Shown here in pieces: positions 1 through 10,072 of a stretch of DNA of 64,000 nucleotides. This stretch comes from Piscinibacter sp. XHJ-5 (lineage in GTDB: Bacteria > Pseudomonadota > Gammaproteobacteria > Burkholderiales > Burkholderiaceae_C): NCBI RefSeq assembly GCF_029855045.1, contig NZ_CP123228.1:1488001-1552000 (forward strand), read 5' to 3'. A model generated the notes under the pieces. That model was not told the DNA's origin, did no database searches, and was given only the letters and a program-made list of their open reading frames with translations. The translations under genes and the position numbers were made by a program. Numbering within the stretch: the first letter of the stretch is position 1; every line of letters starts with the position of its first letter.

Positions 1-1458
1 CGCCAGCGCGCCGATGCGCTGGCCCAGCGCGACCGCGCGCAGGCGCTGCTGGGACGCAACTCGGCCATCGTCGAGTTCGTCGACCTGATGTTCGACGAGG
101 CCGTGCCGACCGGCCAGTCGGCCGCGCTGCAGCAGATGCTCGAGCGCGCCGAGCGGCTCATCGACGGCACCTTCGCCGGCCAGCCGGCGCACCACGCCGA
201 GATCCTGCGCGTGCTGGCCACCTACTACAGCAATCTCAACCTCGGCAAGAAGCGCATGGAACTGCTGGTGCGCGCGCGCCAGATCGTCGACCAGGTGCCC
301 GACCGCTCGCTGAAGGCGCAGATCGCCTGCGAGCACGCCAACGCGCTGTCCGGCGTCGGCCAGAACGACGAGGCACGGCAGCTCCTCGACGAGTGGATCG
401 CCGCGCCCGACATCGACGCCACCGTCGCGGCCACCTGCCTGCTCATGCGCGCCGGGCTCGCGCAGGTCGCCGCCGATCCGCAAACGACGCTGCGCCATGC
501 CGAGGCCGGGCTGCAGCGGCTGCGCGGCGCCGGCGCCAAGGCGCCCATGCTCGAAGCCGGCCTGCTCGGCGACGTCGCCTTCGCGCACTACCTGGCCGGC
601 CGCAACACCGAGGCGGACAGCCACTTCCGCACCGCCATCGACAGCATCCGGCGCATCGGCCGAGGCGAGAGCCACGAGGCGTGCCGGCTGATGCTCAACC
701 ACGGTGTCGTGCGCTACGCGATGAGCGACTACCAGGGCGGTCTCCAGCTCTTCCAGCAGGTGCTGCAGGTCTACGAGAAGCGCGGCGACGCCGTCATCGC
801 GCCCAGCATCCTGGGCAACAGCGCCTTCGGGCTCGAGCAGCTCGCCCGCTTCGAGGAAGCCGAGGCCGCCTACGACCGGGCGCTGGACGCGGCCCGGCGC
901 AACGGCCTGGTCGCCGGCCAGGCGTATGCGCTGGTGGGCCGCGCCACGGTGCAGGCCGAGCGCGGCCAGATGCCGGCCGCGCAGGCCAGCCTGGACGCGG
1001 CGGCGTCGATGCTGCAGACGCTGCCGCCGGCGCATTCGGCGCGGTTGCGCGCCACCTTCGCGCAGGCACGCATCGACGCGGCACGCGGCGATCTGGACGG
1101 GGCCGCTCGACGCCACACCGGCGTCATCGAGCTGCTGTCCGCCAAGGGCGCCGCGACGCCGCCGCTGCTCACCGCCTACCGGCAGCGCGCCGAGCTGTCG
1201 CTCAAGCGCGGCGATGCTTCGCAGGCGCTGGCCGATGCCCGCCAGGCGCTCGAGCTGGCGCGCAAGCTGCAAGGCAGCAATCCGCACTCCGCGCTCGCCG
1301 GCCTCGCGCAGCTCACGCTGGCGCGGGTGCAACGGCAGGCCGGCGAGCACGGCGCCGCACGCGAAGGCCTCGCGGTGGCGCAGTCCGAGCTGCGGCAGAC
1401 GCTGGGACCGGACCATCCCGAAACGCGCGCGGCGACGCAGCTGCTCGGCACCCCCTAA
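1..1458 (+). CDS. TPR-repeat protein, C-terminal part (probably the tail of a Ser/Thr protein kinase), 5' truncated
   Basis: The reading frame is open from base 1, so the gene starts outside the window; the first ATG at 88 is internal. The visible 485 residues are almost entirely alpha-helical tetratricopeptide-like repeats (A/L-rich helix pairs with G-x-A/Y-x8-A spacing). A charged stretch near residues 1-15 (RADALAQRDRAQ) looks like the linker that follows the membrane segment of bacterial Ser/Thr kinases with TPR tails. The last repeats (LGPDHPETRAA) are typical of TPR_12-type tails. The kinase identity is inferred from this architecture only, because no catalytic domain is present here. 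Such kinases normally act at the inner membrane with the TPR part as a protein-binding scaffold. Confidence 0.75.
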   Translation, partial: RQRADALAQRDRAQALLGRNSAIVEFVDLMFDEAVPTGQSAALQQMLERAERLIDGTFAGQPAHHAEILRVLATYYSNLNLGKKRMELLVRARQIVDQVPDRSLKAQIACEHANALSGVGQNDEARQLLDEWIAAPDIDATVAATCLLMRAGLAQVAADPQTTLRHAEAGLQRLRGAGAKAPMLEAGLLGDVAFAHYLAGRNTEADSHFRTAIDSIRRIGRGESHEACRLMLNHGVVRYAMSDYQGGLQLFQQVLQVYEKRGDAVIAPSILGNSAFGLEQLARFEEAEAAYDRALDAARRNGLVAGQAYALVGRATVQAERGQMPAAQASLDAAASMLQTLPPAHSARLRATFAQARIDAARGDLDGAARRHTGVIELLSAKGAATPPLLTAYRQRAELSLKRGDASQALADARQALELARKLQGSNPHSALAGLAQLTLARVQRQAGEHGAAREGLAVAQSELRQTLGPDHPETRAATQLLGTP

Positions 1459-1547
1459 GTCGTCGGCCTCCGGCGGCGTCGTCTTTCGCCGCCGTCCTCC
1501 GATCTCTCCAGCACGACGGTTCGCATTCGCGGACCGCAGGAGGGTCC

Positions 1548-2402
1548 ATGGGACGCATGCAGGTCGGCGGCGTGAGCGTCGATTGGCTCGAGCAAGGCAG
1601 CGGGGAGCCGGTGGTGCTGCTGCACAGCACCGGCGCGTCGGGCGCGCAGTGGCGCGCCCTGGTCGAGCGGCTGGCGCAGCGCCATCACGTGCTCGTGCCC
1701 GATCTGCTCGGCTACGGCGCCACCGGCGACTGGGGCGGCAACGGTGCGTTCTCGCTGGCCCACGAAGGGGCGATCGTCGCCGCACTGCTCGACCGCGTGC
1801 ACGAGCCCGCGCACCTGGTCGGCCATTCGTACGGCGGCGCGGTGGCGCTGCACGTCGCCCGCGCGCAGCCGCAGCGCGTGCGCTCGCTGGCGCTGTTCGA
1901 GCCGGTGGCCTTCCACCTGCTGCGCACCGGCGATCCGCTCGACGAGGCAGCGCTGCGCGAGGTCAGCGAGGCCGCTGCCTTCGTCGCCCATGCGCATGCC
2001 GCAGGCGACGCGGATGCCGCGGCGGCCTGCTTCGTCGACTACTGGAGCGGGCCGGGCACCTGGACGGCGATGCCGCCGGCGCGGCGCGATGCCATGGCGT
2101 CGCGCGTCGGCAAGGTGGTGCTCGACTTCCAGGCGGTGTTCCGCGAGCCCGTCTGCGCGCAGGAGTTCCAGCGCCTGCGGCTGCCGACGCTGCTGATGCA
2201 GGGCGATCGCTCGCCGCTGTCGGCGCGGCGTGTGTCTCGCCTGCTGTCGCGCACGCTGCCCGCGGTGCGCACCGTCACCTTTCGTGGCGCCGGTCACATG
2301 GCGCCTTTGACCCATCGCGACGAGGTCAACGAGCAGATCGTCGCGCATCTCGCGGCGTGCCGGCCGGCACGCGCAACCGCCGGCGACACGCTGGCAGCCT
2401 GA
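1548..2402 (+). CDS. alpha/beta-fold hydrolase
   Basis: 284 residues from the ATG at 1548, chosen because AGGAGGG lies just upstream at 1538-1544; the longer open frame upstream is an antisense-like shadow of the TPR gene. The fold signature is clear: oxyanion segment LLHSTGASG (residues 24-32), nucleophile elbow GHSYGG with Ser94, a probable acid Asp near residue 219 in MQGDRSPLS, and catalytic His near 249 in GAGHMAPL. There is no signal peptide, so it is probably cytoplasmic. It is 18 bp upstream of the ferritin-like gene and probably cotranscribed with it. The substrate cannot be told; the family includes esterases, haloalkane dehalogenases and C-C hydrolases. Confidence 0.85.
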   Translation: MGRMQVGGVSVDWLEQGSGEPVVLLHSTGASGAQWRALVERLAQRHHVLVPDLLGYGATGDWGGNGAFSLAHEGAIVAALLDRVHEPAHLVGHSYGGAVALHVARAQPQRVRSLALFEPVAFHLLRTGDPLDEAALREVSEAAAFVAHAHAAGDADAAAACFVDYWSGPGTWTAMPPARRDAMASRVGKVVLDFQAVFREPVCAQEFQRLRLPTLLMQGDRSPLSARRVSRLLSRTLPAVRTVTFRGAGHMAPLTHRDEVNEQIVAHLAACRPARATAGDTLAA

Positions 2403-2420
2403 ACCTGGAGCCTTCCCACC

Positions 2421-3356
2421 ATGCAGACGACCCCGTACCGCCATTCCAGCGAACGCTACGCCAAGTGCATCGACGCGTCCAAGCGCATCCGCTGGGACAT
2501 CGACCACGACGTGATCCGCGGCCGCCGGATGGACGTGGCCAAGAAATTCCTCCCCGACGGGCTGTCGTTGGCCGACCGCCTGGACTTCCTGGGCGCCGAC
2601 GAGAAGCGGCTGCTGAGCCAGGTGCAGGGCATGACCTACGCCCACATGTTCGGCCTGGTCGAGCGCTACATCGGCGCCAAGGTGCTCGAGCTCAGCCGCG
2701 ACCATTGGCTGGGCGACCAGGTGGCGCTGGAGGCGCTCGTGCGCTTCACGGACGAGGAGCTCAAGCACCAGGAGCTGTTCCGCCGCGTCGGCGCGATGAC
2801 GGCCGAGGACCTGCCGGCCGGCTACACCTTCCTGCCGCAGCCCAACGACGTGGCGCAGGCGGTGCTGTCCAAGTGCACATGGGCCGTGCTGGCGCTGACC
2901 TGCCACATCGAGCTGTTCTCGCAGGCGCACTACCGCGAGAGCATCGATGCCGACCCCGAGCTGTCCGAGCTGTGGAAGGACGTCTTCATGTTCCACTGGA
3001 AGGAGGAGTCCCAGCACGCCATCCTCGACGAGCTGGAATGGCGCCGCGAGGACGCCAAGCTCGACGCGGTGCAGCGCGACCAGGGCGTCGACGACCTGAT
3101 CGCGCTCGTCGGCGCGGTGGACGGCATCCTGCAGATGCAGTCGGCGGCCGATGCCGACTACTTCCTGCGCGTGTGCAAGCGGCTGTTCGACGCCGAGCAG
3201 GTCGGCATGCTGCGCGGCACGCTGCTGGCGGCCTACCGCTGGCAGTACATCCTCTCGGGGGCGCAGCACCCGCACTTCCTCAAGGTGCTCGGCGAGCTGG
3301 TCACCGAGGCGCAGATGCAGCGCATCGGCGCTGCCCTGGCCCCGCTGGCAGCCTGA
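2421..3356 (+). CDS. ferritin-like / AurF-like diiron protein
   Basis: 311 residues, start supported by GGAG at 2407-2410. The protein is all helical and carries two ExxH motifs of the kind that build a carboxylate-bridged diiron centre: DEELKHQE (Glu113-His116) and KEESQHA (about Glu196-His199), with additional acidic helices (HIELF) between them. This resembles the ferritin-like superfamily, including N-oxygenases such as AurF, but the exact subfamily is not certain from reading alone. It has no signal peptide. Tight linkage with the upstream alpha/beta hydrolase and the downstream secreted DUF3455 protein suggests one transcription unit. An oxidase or oxygenase role is inferred from the metal ligands. 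Confidence 0.6.
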   Translation: MQTTPYRHSSERYAKCIDASKRIRWDIDHDVIRGRRMDVAKKFLPDGLSLADRLDFLGADEKRLLSQVQGMTYAHMFGLVERYIGAKVLELSRDHWLGDQVALEALVRFTDEELKHQELFRRVGAMTAEDLPAGYTFLPQPNDVAQAVLSKCTWAVLALTCHIELFSQAHYRESIDADPELSELWKDVFMFHWKEESQHAILDELEWRREDAKLDAVQRDQGVDDLIALVGAVDGILQMQSAADADYFLRVCKRLFDAEQVGMLRGTLLAAYRWQYILSGAQHPHFLKVLGELVTEAQMQRIGAALAPLAA

Positions 3357-3374
3357 GCACGGAGGGCCTCTGCC

Positions 3375-3890
3375 ATGACGATTCATGCGAAGGCGGCGGC
3401 CCTGCTGGGGGCCGTCTGCACCGCGGCAGCGACGGCAACCGAGCCGGCCGCGCTGCGTCCCCCGGCGGGCGAGACGATGGCGCTCGAGCTGCACGCCCGC
3501 GGCGTGCAGATCTACGAATGCGCGGCCGCAAAGGACGCGCAGCGCTTCGAGTGGAGCCTCAAGGGACCGGAGGCGGCGCTGTTCTACCGTGGGGGTCGCA
3601 GCGCCGGCATCCACTACGCCGGCCCGAGCTGGCAGGCGCTCGACGGCAGCACGGTCGTGGCCCAGGTCGCGGCGCGCGAGGACAGCCCGGATCCGAGCGC
3701 GATCCCGTGGCTGCTGCTGCGCACCGTCTCCACGCGCGGCGAGGGCGTCTTCAGCCGGGTGCTGAGCATCCAGCGCGTCGACACGGTCGGGGGCAGGCCG
3801 CCGGCCGAGCCTTGCACGCCGGAGCAGGCCGGTCGCGTGGCGCCCGTGGCCTACAGCGCCACCTACAACTTCTTCGTCGCCGAGCACTGA
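3375..3890 (+). CDS. exported DUF3455 family protein
   Basis: 171 residues with a short N-terminal hydrophobic signal-like segment (AAALLGAVCTAAATA). The body matches what I know of DUF3455: an early GVQIYEC motif, a central FEWSLKGPEA block with GIHYAGPSW, and the terminal YSATYNFFVA strand. The family is widespread in Burkholderiales and is of unknown function; it is usually predicted to be periplasmic and beta-rich. The start at 3375 is preceded by GGAGGG at 3361-3366. It is probably the last gene of the 1548-3890 unit, because the next gene begins 160 bp further on after a palindrome. Confidence 0.8.
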   Translation: MTIHAKAAALLGAVCTAAATATEPAALRPPAGETMALELHARGVQIYECAAAKDAQRFEWSLKGPEAALFYRGGRSAGIHYAGPSWQALDGSTVVAQVAAREDSPDPSAIPWLLLRTVSTRGEGVFSRVLSIQRVDTVGGRPPAEPCTPEQAGRVAPVAYSATYNFFVAEH

Positions 3891-3962
3891 GCCTGACCCG
3901 GTCACCTGCCGGCGGCGCGGTGGCCATGAATTGACGGACACGGCCAGGTTCGGTTGATCTGT

Positions 3963-3984
3963 CAATGGCAAACCTTTGCCATTG
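3963..3984. promoter_or_regulatory. 22-bp palindrome upstream of the RHS gene
   Basis: Arms CAATGGCAAA and TTTGCCATTG form a perfect 10+10 inverted repeat around a central CC, ending 65 bp before the RHS start codon. The arms are AT-richer than the flanks and no T tract follows, so an operator-like site is more likely than a terminator. No cognate regulator is identified. Confidence 0.45.
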
Positions 3985-4049
3985 CCGCCCGAGGACATCC
4001 CTGAAGAATCCCACCCGCGAACTACATCGAGGGCGGGAGGGTCACGGCG

Positions 4050-7000
4050 ATGCGAGGGGAACTGTTGGCATGGAGCACGAGCACTCGACGCTGCGGTGCT
4101 TTGGTGTGGGCGGCGCTGGCTTGGGCGTTGTCCGGCTCGGCATACGGTGAGCTGGACACGCCTTCAGCACCGCTGCCGTCACCAGCGCCTTCAGCGAACC
4201 CGATCGTGATGGAACAGGTCAACGTCACGGGAAGCAAGGAACCGCTGAAACGAGGGGACTTCACCCGCGTCGGGGAGCCCGTGCCGCTCGATCCCGGCAG
4301 CCATGACAGCGGGGGCTCACAGGCGCCTGCTTCCAACGGCAACACCGATCAAGGGCAAGAGCAGCAGGCGGACAAGAAGCGGGACCCCTGCCCATCCCCG
4401 CAGAACCCCGTCACGAAGAATCCGGTGGTCATCGCCACGGGAGAAAAAGTCCTTGCTCAGCTCGATTTCATCGCGGGCGGCTCCTACGGCATCGGTTTGA
4501 CGCGCACCTACCGAAGCAAGGCGACGACGTCCACCTTCTTTGGGCCCCACTGGGCGTCGAGCCTCGATTTCCCGACGGTGCAGACCTCGGGTTGCTATCG
4601 CACGCCCGGCAAGTTCGACGGCGAATGCCTGGGGCCCACGACGATCACCGTGACGTTTCCGGGCGGGGCGAAGTACGCCTACGCCAAGGTCGGAACCAGC
4701 TGGACATACCGCGCCAGCGGTTCCATGGCCATGGGCACGGCCACCTATGACGTTCTCAACACCGGCTACGTCACGCTGGTGAAGGACAAGCAGCGCTACG
4801 CATTCGGGGCATACGGCAGGCTGCAGAACATCAGCACCATCGGCGGCGCCACGCTCCTGGCGATCACGTACGGAGCGAACGCGACGCAGCCGACGCGCAT
4901 CACCAACATCGCGGGGCAGTACGTCGATCTCACATGGACGAACAACCGCGTCACCACGGTGAGAGACCCGGCCGGTGGTGCGTGGAGCTACGGGTACAAC
5001 GGCACCGGCATGCTCACCACGGTGACCTCGCCCGGAGCGGCGCCCGATGTCCGCACGTACCACTACGAGGATGCGAGCAACGGCACCCGATTGACCGGGG
5101 TGTCGATCAACGGGGTGCGCTACAGCACCTACAAGTACCAGGCCGACGGCCGCGTTCAGGAAAGCGGTCTCGCGGGCGGCGAGCAGAAGGACACCTTCGT
5201 CTACGGCAGCAACACCACCACGGTGACCAATGCTGCCGGCCAGTCGGTGACCTACCAGTTCGTCGCGGCACAGGGCGGACTCAAGCTGTCGTCGACCTCA
5301 CGCAATGCGACACCGACGTGCCCGGCGGCAACGGCCGCTACCGTCTATGACGCCTTTGGCTGGGTGGACTACACGCTGGACTGGAACGGCCACAAGACCG
5401 ACTACACCTACGATGCCGCGGGCAAGCTGCTCGGCGTCACGACGGCGGCCGGCACGGCCGGTGCACTGACCCGCGCCAACACCTGGAGCGGAGAGGACCT
5501 GGTCGAGACCACGTACAAGAACGCCTCCGGGGTGGCCTATGCCAAGGTGGCCTACACCTACGTCGCGTCGGGCTTGGCGACAGGCAAGCTCGCCAGCGAG
5601 ACCTGGACCGATCTGCGGCTCGGCGGAACTCGGCAGAGCACCTACGCCTACACGTACCACGCCAATGGCGTACTGGCCTCGCTCGCCATGACCCAGGCGC
5701 TGCCCGGCGGTGCCACGAACACGACCACCACCACGTACGACACCGCGGGGAATCAGGCCTCCGTCGTGAATGGCCTCGGCCATGTGCAGCGCTGGAGCAG
5801 CTACAACGGTCTCGGACTGCCCGGCCGGTACACCGACGCCAACGGGGTGATCACCGACTACGCCTATGACGCCAAAGGCAATCTCGGGTCGCACACGCTC
5901 TACCACCCCGGCGGCGGGCGAGTCACCACCTACAGCTACAACAACAGCCGCCAATGGACGGAGGTCGTTCACCCGACGGGCCACGTCGATCGTGCGCGCT
6001 ACAACGCCGCCACGCGGCTGGTCCAGCAAGGCAATGGGCTGAACGAGTTCGTCAGCTTCGACTACGACCTGACATCCAACACCTGGCGGACGCGTTCCGG
6101 CCGCCATGTGCCTGGCTGGAACGGCAGCGTCCCGACAGCGACCGCCGCGGGCGAATTCCTCGTCACCACCCAGATGGACAGCCTGGGCCGACCGCGGGTG
6201 CTGATGGGCAACAACGGCCAGCGGGTCACGCTCACCTACGACAACAACGGCAACCTGAAGACGCGCACCGATGTCACTGGCCGCGTGACGAGCTACGACT
6301 ACGACGCGCAGAACCGGCTGATCCGTACCACGGCGCCCGATGGCGGCATCGTGAGCCAGACCTATGACGCGGAGGGCAACCTCTGGACGGTCACCGATCC
6401 CCGCGGCCTGGTCACCCGATTCACCTACAGCGGATTGGGCGAGGTGCTGACCCGCCAGAGTCCCGACACCGGAACGACCCGCTATGGGTACGACTCGGCT
6501 GGCCGGCTGGTCAGCGAGACGCGCGCCGACGGTGTGACCGTGGCCTATGCATGGGACGTGCTGGGACGGCTCACATCGCGCAATGCGTCCGGCTGGTACG
6601 AGTTCTTTCTCTACGACCAAGGCGCCTACGGCAAGGGACGGCTGACCGGCCTGGACGACAACACCAGCGGAACCACCACCTTCACCTACGGTGCCGCGGG
6701 CGAACTGCTGCAGCAGGTCAACGTGGTGGCAGGCCAGACCTTCACGACATCCTGGAGCCATGACAGCGTCGGGCGCGTGCAGAGCATCCGCTATCCCGGC
6801 GGCTTCACCGTGTCCTACGGCTACGACGGCCAGGCGCGCCTGACGAGCGTCTCGAGCAACCTGGGAGGAGCCTGGGCCGTGCTGGCCAATTCATTCCTCC
6901 ATCAGCCGGCCACGGACGCCGGCTACGCCTGGCGCTACGGCAACGGCGTGGGACGGCTGGCGACGCTCGACACTGACGGTCGGGTGACGCAGTTGACCAG

Positions 7001-8300
7001 CCCTGGCGTCCACGGCCTGAGCTACGCCTATCACGCCACCAACACGCTGGCCTCCATCACCGACGCCGTGTATCCGGCGCTGAATGCCACTTTCGGGTAC
7101 GACGCTGCTGATCGGCTCACCGCGGTGTCGCGCAGCGGCGACGCGCAAGGCTTCAGCTGGGACGCGGTCACCAATCGGACGGGCCATACCCGCCAGGGCC
7201 TGGGCGCGAGCTACACGCTGGACTCGCAGAGCAACCGGCTCGCCGCGTGGAGCGCCGGTGGCCAGTGGCGCAACTTCGGCTACGACGGGGCCGGCAGGGT
7301 GCTCAGCGAGTCGCGTCACGACGGCGTCCGCACCTACCAGTACGACCCTTTCCAGCGCCTGATGCATGTCTTCACCAACGGCACCGGCACTCTCGTGGGC
7401 GACTATCGAAGCAACGGCTTGAATCAGCGCGTCTTCCGATCGGCAGGGGGCGTGACGACGCGCTATGTCCACGGTCCCGGCGGCGAACTGCTCTTCGAGC
7501 GCGGAGCGCAGGACACCAGCTATGTGTGGCTGGGCGGCGAGCTGCTGGGCATTGCCCGCGGCGGCCAGTTCTATGCCAGCCACAACGATCACCTGGGCCG
7601 GCCGGAAGTGCTGACCAACGCAGCCGGTGGCGTCGTCTGGCGGGCGCAGAACGCGGCGTTCGATCGCAGAATCGCGAGCGACACGATCGGAGGCTTGAAT
7701 GTCGGCTTTCCGGGCCAGTATTTCGATGCCGAGAGCGGGCTTTGGTACAACTGGAATCGGTATTACGACGCCAACCTGGGGCGATATATGCAATCCGATC
7801 GCATCGGGCTTGATGGTGGTATCAACACCTACGCATATGTTCAAGGCAACCCGCTGAGCTACACAGACCCGTTGGGACTTTGGTCGTTCGCATTCTCCCT
7901 CTATGCCCCGGTCTTCGGTCCAATCGGCCCTGGTGGTGGGCTTATTTTTGGAACTAACCCGAACGGCACAGGGTTCATGACTGGACGCCTTGGGATCGGC
8001 GCGGGCGGGGGATGGAAAATTGATCCAAACGGCAAGCGGCCAGGATATGACGAGGCCGCCGGATGCGATTGGGGCGGAGGTGGCGGTCTGTACGGCGGAT
8101 ACGACTTCAACGCGGGGCCAGTCTATGGCCAGCTAAGCGCGGCCCGCGGTGTCAACTCTTCGCCATCGGGCCCTCAGTTTTACTCCCACGCTGGTGCTGC
8201 AACTGGAGGGCGTGGGCGAATCAGCGGCATAGGAGTTAGCGCAGCTGTGGGCGTTCAAGTGACCGTGTTTGGTGGAGGCACCTGTGGCTGCAATCGATGA
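4050..8300 (+). CDS. secreted RHS/YD-repeat protein with polymorphic C-terminal tip
   Basis: 1416 residues. Order of parts: signal peptide (about 1-34, ending near SAYG), a Pro/Gly-rich linker to about 110, a DUF6531-like entry segment ([15 protein letters not shown]), then some 25 YD repeats (GxxxxYxYDxxGRL pattern) to about 1200. The RHS-associated core follows at about 1215-1277 ([28 protein letters not shown], ending DPLGLW). The last ~139 residues are a Gly-rich tip with no family I recognise. In known RHS/YD proteins the shell encapsulates a variable C-terminal effector released after DPxGx. The DNA of the tip and of the following small genes is clearly AT-richer than the shell, as expected for an exchanged tip. 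SD GGGAGGG precedes the start. Confidence 0.92.
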   Translation: MRGELLAWSTSTRRCGALVWAALAWALSGSAYGELDTPSAPLPSPAPSANPIVMEQVNVTGSKEPLKRGDFTRVGEPVPLDPGSHDSGGSQAPASNGNTDQGQEQQADKKRDPCPSPQNPVTKNPVVIATGEKVLAQLDFIAGGSYGIGLTRTYRSKATTSTFFGPHWASSLDFPTVQTSGCYRTPGKFDGECLGPTTITVTFPGGAKYAYAKVGTSWTYRASGSMAMGTATYDVLNTGYVTLVKDKQRYAFGAYGRLQNISTIGGATLLAITYGANATQPTRITNIAGQYVDLTWTNNRVTTVRDPAGGAWSYGYNGTGMLTTVTSPGAAPDVRTYHYEDASNGTRLTGVSINGVRYSTYKYQADGRVQESGLAGGEQKDTFVYGSNTTTVTNAAGQSVTYQFVAAQGGLKLSSTSRNATPTCPAATAATVYDAFGWVDYTLDWNGHKTDYTYDAAGKLLGVTTAAGTAGALTRANTWSGEDLVETTYKNASGVAYAKVAYTYVASGLATGKLASETWTDLRLGGTRQSTYAYTYHANGVLASLAMTQALPGGATNTTTTTYDTAGNQASVVNGLGHVQRWSSYNGLGLPGRYTDANGVITDYAYDAKGNLGSHTLYHPGGGRVTTYSYNNSRQWTEVVHPTGHVDRARYNAATRLVQQGNGLNEFVSFDYDLTSNTWRTRSGRHVPGWNGSVPTATAAGEFLVTTQMDSLGRPRVLMGNNGQRVTLTYDNNGNLKTRTDVTGRVTSYDYDAQNRLIRTTAPDGGIVSQTYDAEGNLWTVTDPRGLVTRFTYSGLGEVLTRQSPDTGTTRYGYDSAGRLVSETRADGVTVAYAWDVLGRLTSRNASGWYEFFLYDQGAYGKGRLTGLDDNTSGTTTFTYGAAGELLQQVNVVAGQTFTTSWSHDSVGRVQSIRYPGGFTVSYGYDGQARLTSVSSNLGGAWAVLANSFLHQPATDAGYAWRYGNGVGRLATLDTDGRVTQLTSPGVHGLSYAYHATNTLASITDAVYPALNATFGYDAADRLTAVSRSGDAQGFSWDAVTNRTGHTRQGLGASYTLDSQSNRLAAWSAGGQWRNFGYDGAGRVLSESRHDGVRTYQYDPFQRLMHVFTNGTGTLVGDYRSNGLNQRVFRSAGGVTTRYVHGPGGELLFERGAQDTSYVWLGGELLGIARGGQFYASHNDHLGRPEVLTNAAGGVVWRAQNAAFDRRIASDTIGGLNVGFPGQYFDAESGLWYNWNRYYDANLGRYMQSDRIGLDGGINTYAYVQGNPLSYTDPLGLWSFAFSLYAPVFGPIGPGGGLIFGTNPNGTGFMTGRLGIGAGGGWKIDPNGKRPGYDEAAGCDWGGGGGLYGGYDFNAGPVYGQLSAARGVNSSPSGPQFYSHAGAATGGRGRISGIGVSAAVGVQVTVFGGGTCGCNR

Positions 8301-8670
8301 GCGCGTACGCAAGGCGTTGGTAATTGCCATCGCGGTAGTTGCTCTCGGCGTAATAGCTCTCGGCGTCACACGCTGGTACGTCTACCGGAGCGAGGCCTAC
8401 AACGTCGCAGTCGACTTCTTGAAGTCATCCCCTCGATTAGCCACTGTCGCTGGGACAGTTAGGTCGACCAGACTGTCATGGATGGAAGCGACGTCGGTTG
8501 AAGAGGTCACCATCAATGGAAAACCTGGTGGCGAAGCGGAATTTACGATCATCGCCGAAGGCGCCACTGCTACGGTTCCAGTCAAAGTCAAGATGGTTCG
8601 TGACGCAAGCGGATGGCGGATTACGCACGCGTTGGTCGGCGGCGAATCGTTGAAGCTGATCCATGACTGA
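8284..8670 (+). CDS. small membrane-anchored protein, Coa1/Tim21-like domain
   Basis: 128 residues from GTG 8284, chosen because GGAGG lies 5 bp upstream (8274-8278) inside the end of the RHS gene; the two genes overlap by 17 bp, so translation is probably coupled. One transmembrane helix ([19 protein letters not shown]) is followed by a ~90-residue domain. That domain ([15 protein letters not shown], then alternating strands [27 protein letters not shown]) resembles the Coa1/Tim21-type cytochrome-oxidase assembly fold that is often found in small bacterial membrane proteins. Its position directly after an RHS tip makes it a candidate immunity protein. This is inference; the fold match is a reading, not a search result. 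Confidence 0.6.
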   Translation: MAAIDERVRKALVIAIAVVALGVIALGVTRWYVYRSEAYNVAVDFLKSSPRLATVAGTVRSTRLSWMEATSVEEVTINGKPGGEAEFTIIAEGATATVPVKVKMVRDASGWRITHALVGGESLKLIHD

Positions 8671-8694
8671 CGCCACACGCTGACGTAGCAACCC

Positions 8695-8869
8695 GCGGTG
8701 ACCGTCGAATGGCCTCTGCGGATTGCTCAATCTGTGGAACCCTTGTGTTCTATCAGAGCCGAGATTGTCAATCCACGAAAGTCTGCGCAACTCTCCTTCG
8801 GCTATCGGCAATACCTCTTATCCCGGCCCGGCAAGCAGCGGCGGACCTCTCGACAACCCGTTGGTGTGA
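8695..8869 (+). pseudogene. decayed coding remnant between the small genes (duplicate copy A)
   Basis: The first 66 bp (8695-8760) match 10066-10131 at roughly 70 percent with two compensating 1-bp indels. A frame open from 8702 to the TGA at 8867-8869 ends in SSGGPLDNPLV, which looks like a genuine protein C-terminus, and it stops 9 bp before the next start codon. I read this as the tail of a lost gene, for example an older RHS tip, lying ahead of its partner gene. Confidence 0.4.
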
Positions 8870-8877
8870 GGCTACTG

Positions 8878-9213
8878 ATGATGTGGCGAAGTCTCTTGAT
8901 CGCCTTTGCCGCGCTGTCGGCTTTGGTCGCGGGCATCGTGATGGTCGTCGGTGGGCACCGAGTGGTTTTGGTCGCAAAGGGCGAAGTCGCTGTCGACAGC
9001 TACCCTGTTCCGGGGTCTGTGCCCGTCAAACGGCTGACGGCAGGTCAGCGCGCAAGTGTGCTCGGTTGTGATGACCTGAAGTCATATCCGGCAATCCATG
9101 TGCGCCTGGGAGATGGAACAGAGGGATACGTCATCGAGGGCCCATACGAGTTGGACTCGGCGCCCATCTGGAGCCGGTCAAACGGCAGTCCTGTGACGTT
9201 CTTCTGTCCATAG
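8878..9213 (+). CDS. small membrane-anchored protein, paralogue of 9764-10072
   Basis: 111 residues from ATG 8878 (weak TGAGG at 8867-8871; ATG 8881 is an alternative). An N-terminal membrane anchor (LLIAFAALSALVAGIVMVV) is followed by a compact, probably extracytoplasmic beta domain. The domain core ASVLGCDDLKSYPAIHV, LGDGTEGYVIEG aligns with VVVVGCTDLKHYLVPEV, LRDGRRGHVIEG in the gene at 9764; the shared pattern is GCxDLKxY then DGxxGxVIEG. I do not recognise the family; the arrangement of strands is SH3-like in appearance only. It is lower in GC than the genome around it and sits in the RHS-linked cassette, so an immunity or accessory role is a hypothesis. Confidence 0.65.
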   Translation: MMWRSLLIAFAALSALVAGIVMVVGGHRVVLVAKGEVAVDSYPVPGSVPVKRLTAGQRASVLGCDDLKSYPAIHVRLGDGTEGYVIEGPYELDSAPIWSRSNGSPVTFFCP

Positions 9214-9243
9214 TGGAGGCTGGGTCGGGCGCGAGGGTGCTAC

Positions 9244-9714
9244 ATGAGACCGGATGTGATCCGCATTGATGGAGGCTCAGTGAACAAGGTTGTCGCGCCG
9301 AGCCGCGTGTGGCTCCATGGGTTGGCTGTCCTGTTGACGCTGACTGTCGCGGTGGGCGGACTTTATCTGGCCATCTCGAGCGACTTCAGTGAAGGAGAGT
9401 TGGGGGCCAAGAAGTACTACGCGGTCCTGCAGGGCGTCGAATATGAGAACAGGATGAACAAGGATGCGACCCCCGTCCTGCAGGAAAACATCGATGGTTC
9501 GGGGCTGGATGCTTTGGGAATTCCCGGTCGAGATGGGGCGAACACGCGTGTGTGGGTGTTGCTCAACCAAACCGGGCCTGATGGGAAAGTGCTGCTCTTG
9601 CCGCAGGGGATCGCGCTCAAGGTCGATCGCGCTGTGATGGAGCATGCCATCCAAGGAAGACAGATGGCCGAGCCCATTCGGCGGTTTGTGTCGAAGGAGT
9701 GCACCGCCCGCTGA
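9244..9714 (+). CDS. small single-pass membrane protein of unknown function
   Basis: 156 residues, start ATG 9244 with GAGGG 6 bp upstream. A transmembrane helix at about residues 25-45 (LHGLAVLLTLTVAVGGLYLA) is followed by a polar domain that begins SEGELGAKKYY and ends with a single Cys (KECTAR). No family is recognised. It is 30 bp downstream of one GCxDLK-family gene and 49 bp upstream of the other, so it is part of the same RHS-linked cassette, and it shares their low GC and less biased codon use. What it does is unknown. Confidence 0.6.
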   Translation: MRPDVIRIDGGSVNKVVAPSRVWLHGLAVLLTLTVAVGGLYLAISSDFSEGELGAKKYYAVLQGVEYENRMNKDATPVLQENIDGSGLDALGIPGRDGANTRVWVLLNQTGPDGKVLLLPQGIALKVDRAVMEHAIQGRQMAEPIRRFVSKECTAR

Positions 9715-9763
9715 CGACGCTGGCATCGGCTGTACAGCCTGCCAGAGGCCCGCTCTGCACGTG

Positions 9764-10072
9764 ATGCCTTCTAGAACCTCCGTCATCGCGGCCATTGCCG
9801 CCGTGGTCGTCATCGGCATGGCCGTCGCACTGATCCCCCGGACACCGTCGGTAATGCTGGTTGCGGACACGGCCGTACCGGTCTATGACATCGCCAGTGC
9901 CGATCCGGCAGTCCGGCGCGTGATCGACACGATCGACATTGGCCAGTCGGTCGTGGTGGTCGGCTGCACTGATCTCAAGCACTACCTCGTGCCCGAGGTT
10001 TCGCTGAGAGACGGCCGCAGAGGCCATGTCATCGAGGGCGATTTCACTTCCGGAGTCCCCACAGCGCGGTGA
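9764..10072 (+). CDS. small membrane-anchored protein, paralogue of 8878-9213
   Basis: 102 residues from ATG 9764 (an adjacent in-frame GTG at 9761 is possible; no good ribosome binding site is visible for either). It has an N-terminal anchor (VIAAIAAVVVIGMAVALI) followed by the GCTDLKHY and DGRRGHVIEG core shared with the protein at 8878. The pair is diverged, so the duplication is not recent. Its stop codon overlaps repeat copy B (10066-10131), the counterpart of the sequence that precedes the other paralogue. Function unknown; candidate immunity or orphan-immunity protein of the RHS locus. Confidence 0.55.
   Translation: MPSRTSVIAAIAAVVVIGMAVALIPRTPSVMLVADTAVPVYDIASADPAVRRVIDTIDIGQSVVVVGCTDLKHYLVPEVSLRDGRRGHVIEGDFTSGVPTAR

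Noticed and set aside
1455..3998. 847-codon minus-strand frame
   Set aside because: Antisense to the hydrolase, ferritin-like and DUF3455 genes, each with its own SD and motifs.
4215..4240. EQVNVTGSK near the N-terminus of the RHS protein resembling a TonB-box/plug start
   Set aside because: Too short, and the protein continues as RHS with no plug or barrel.
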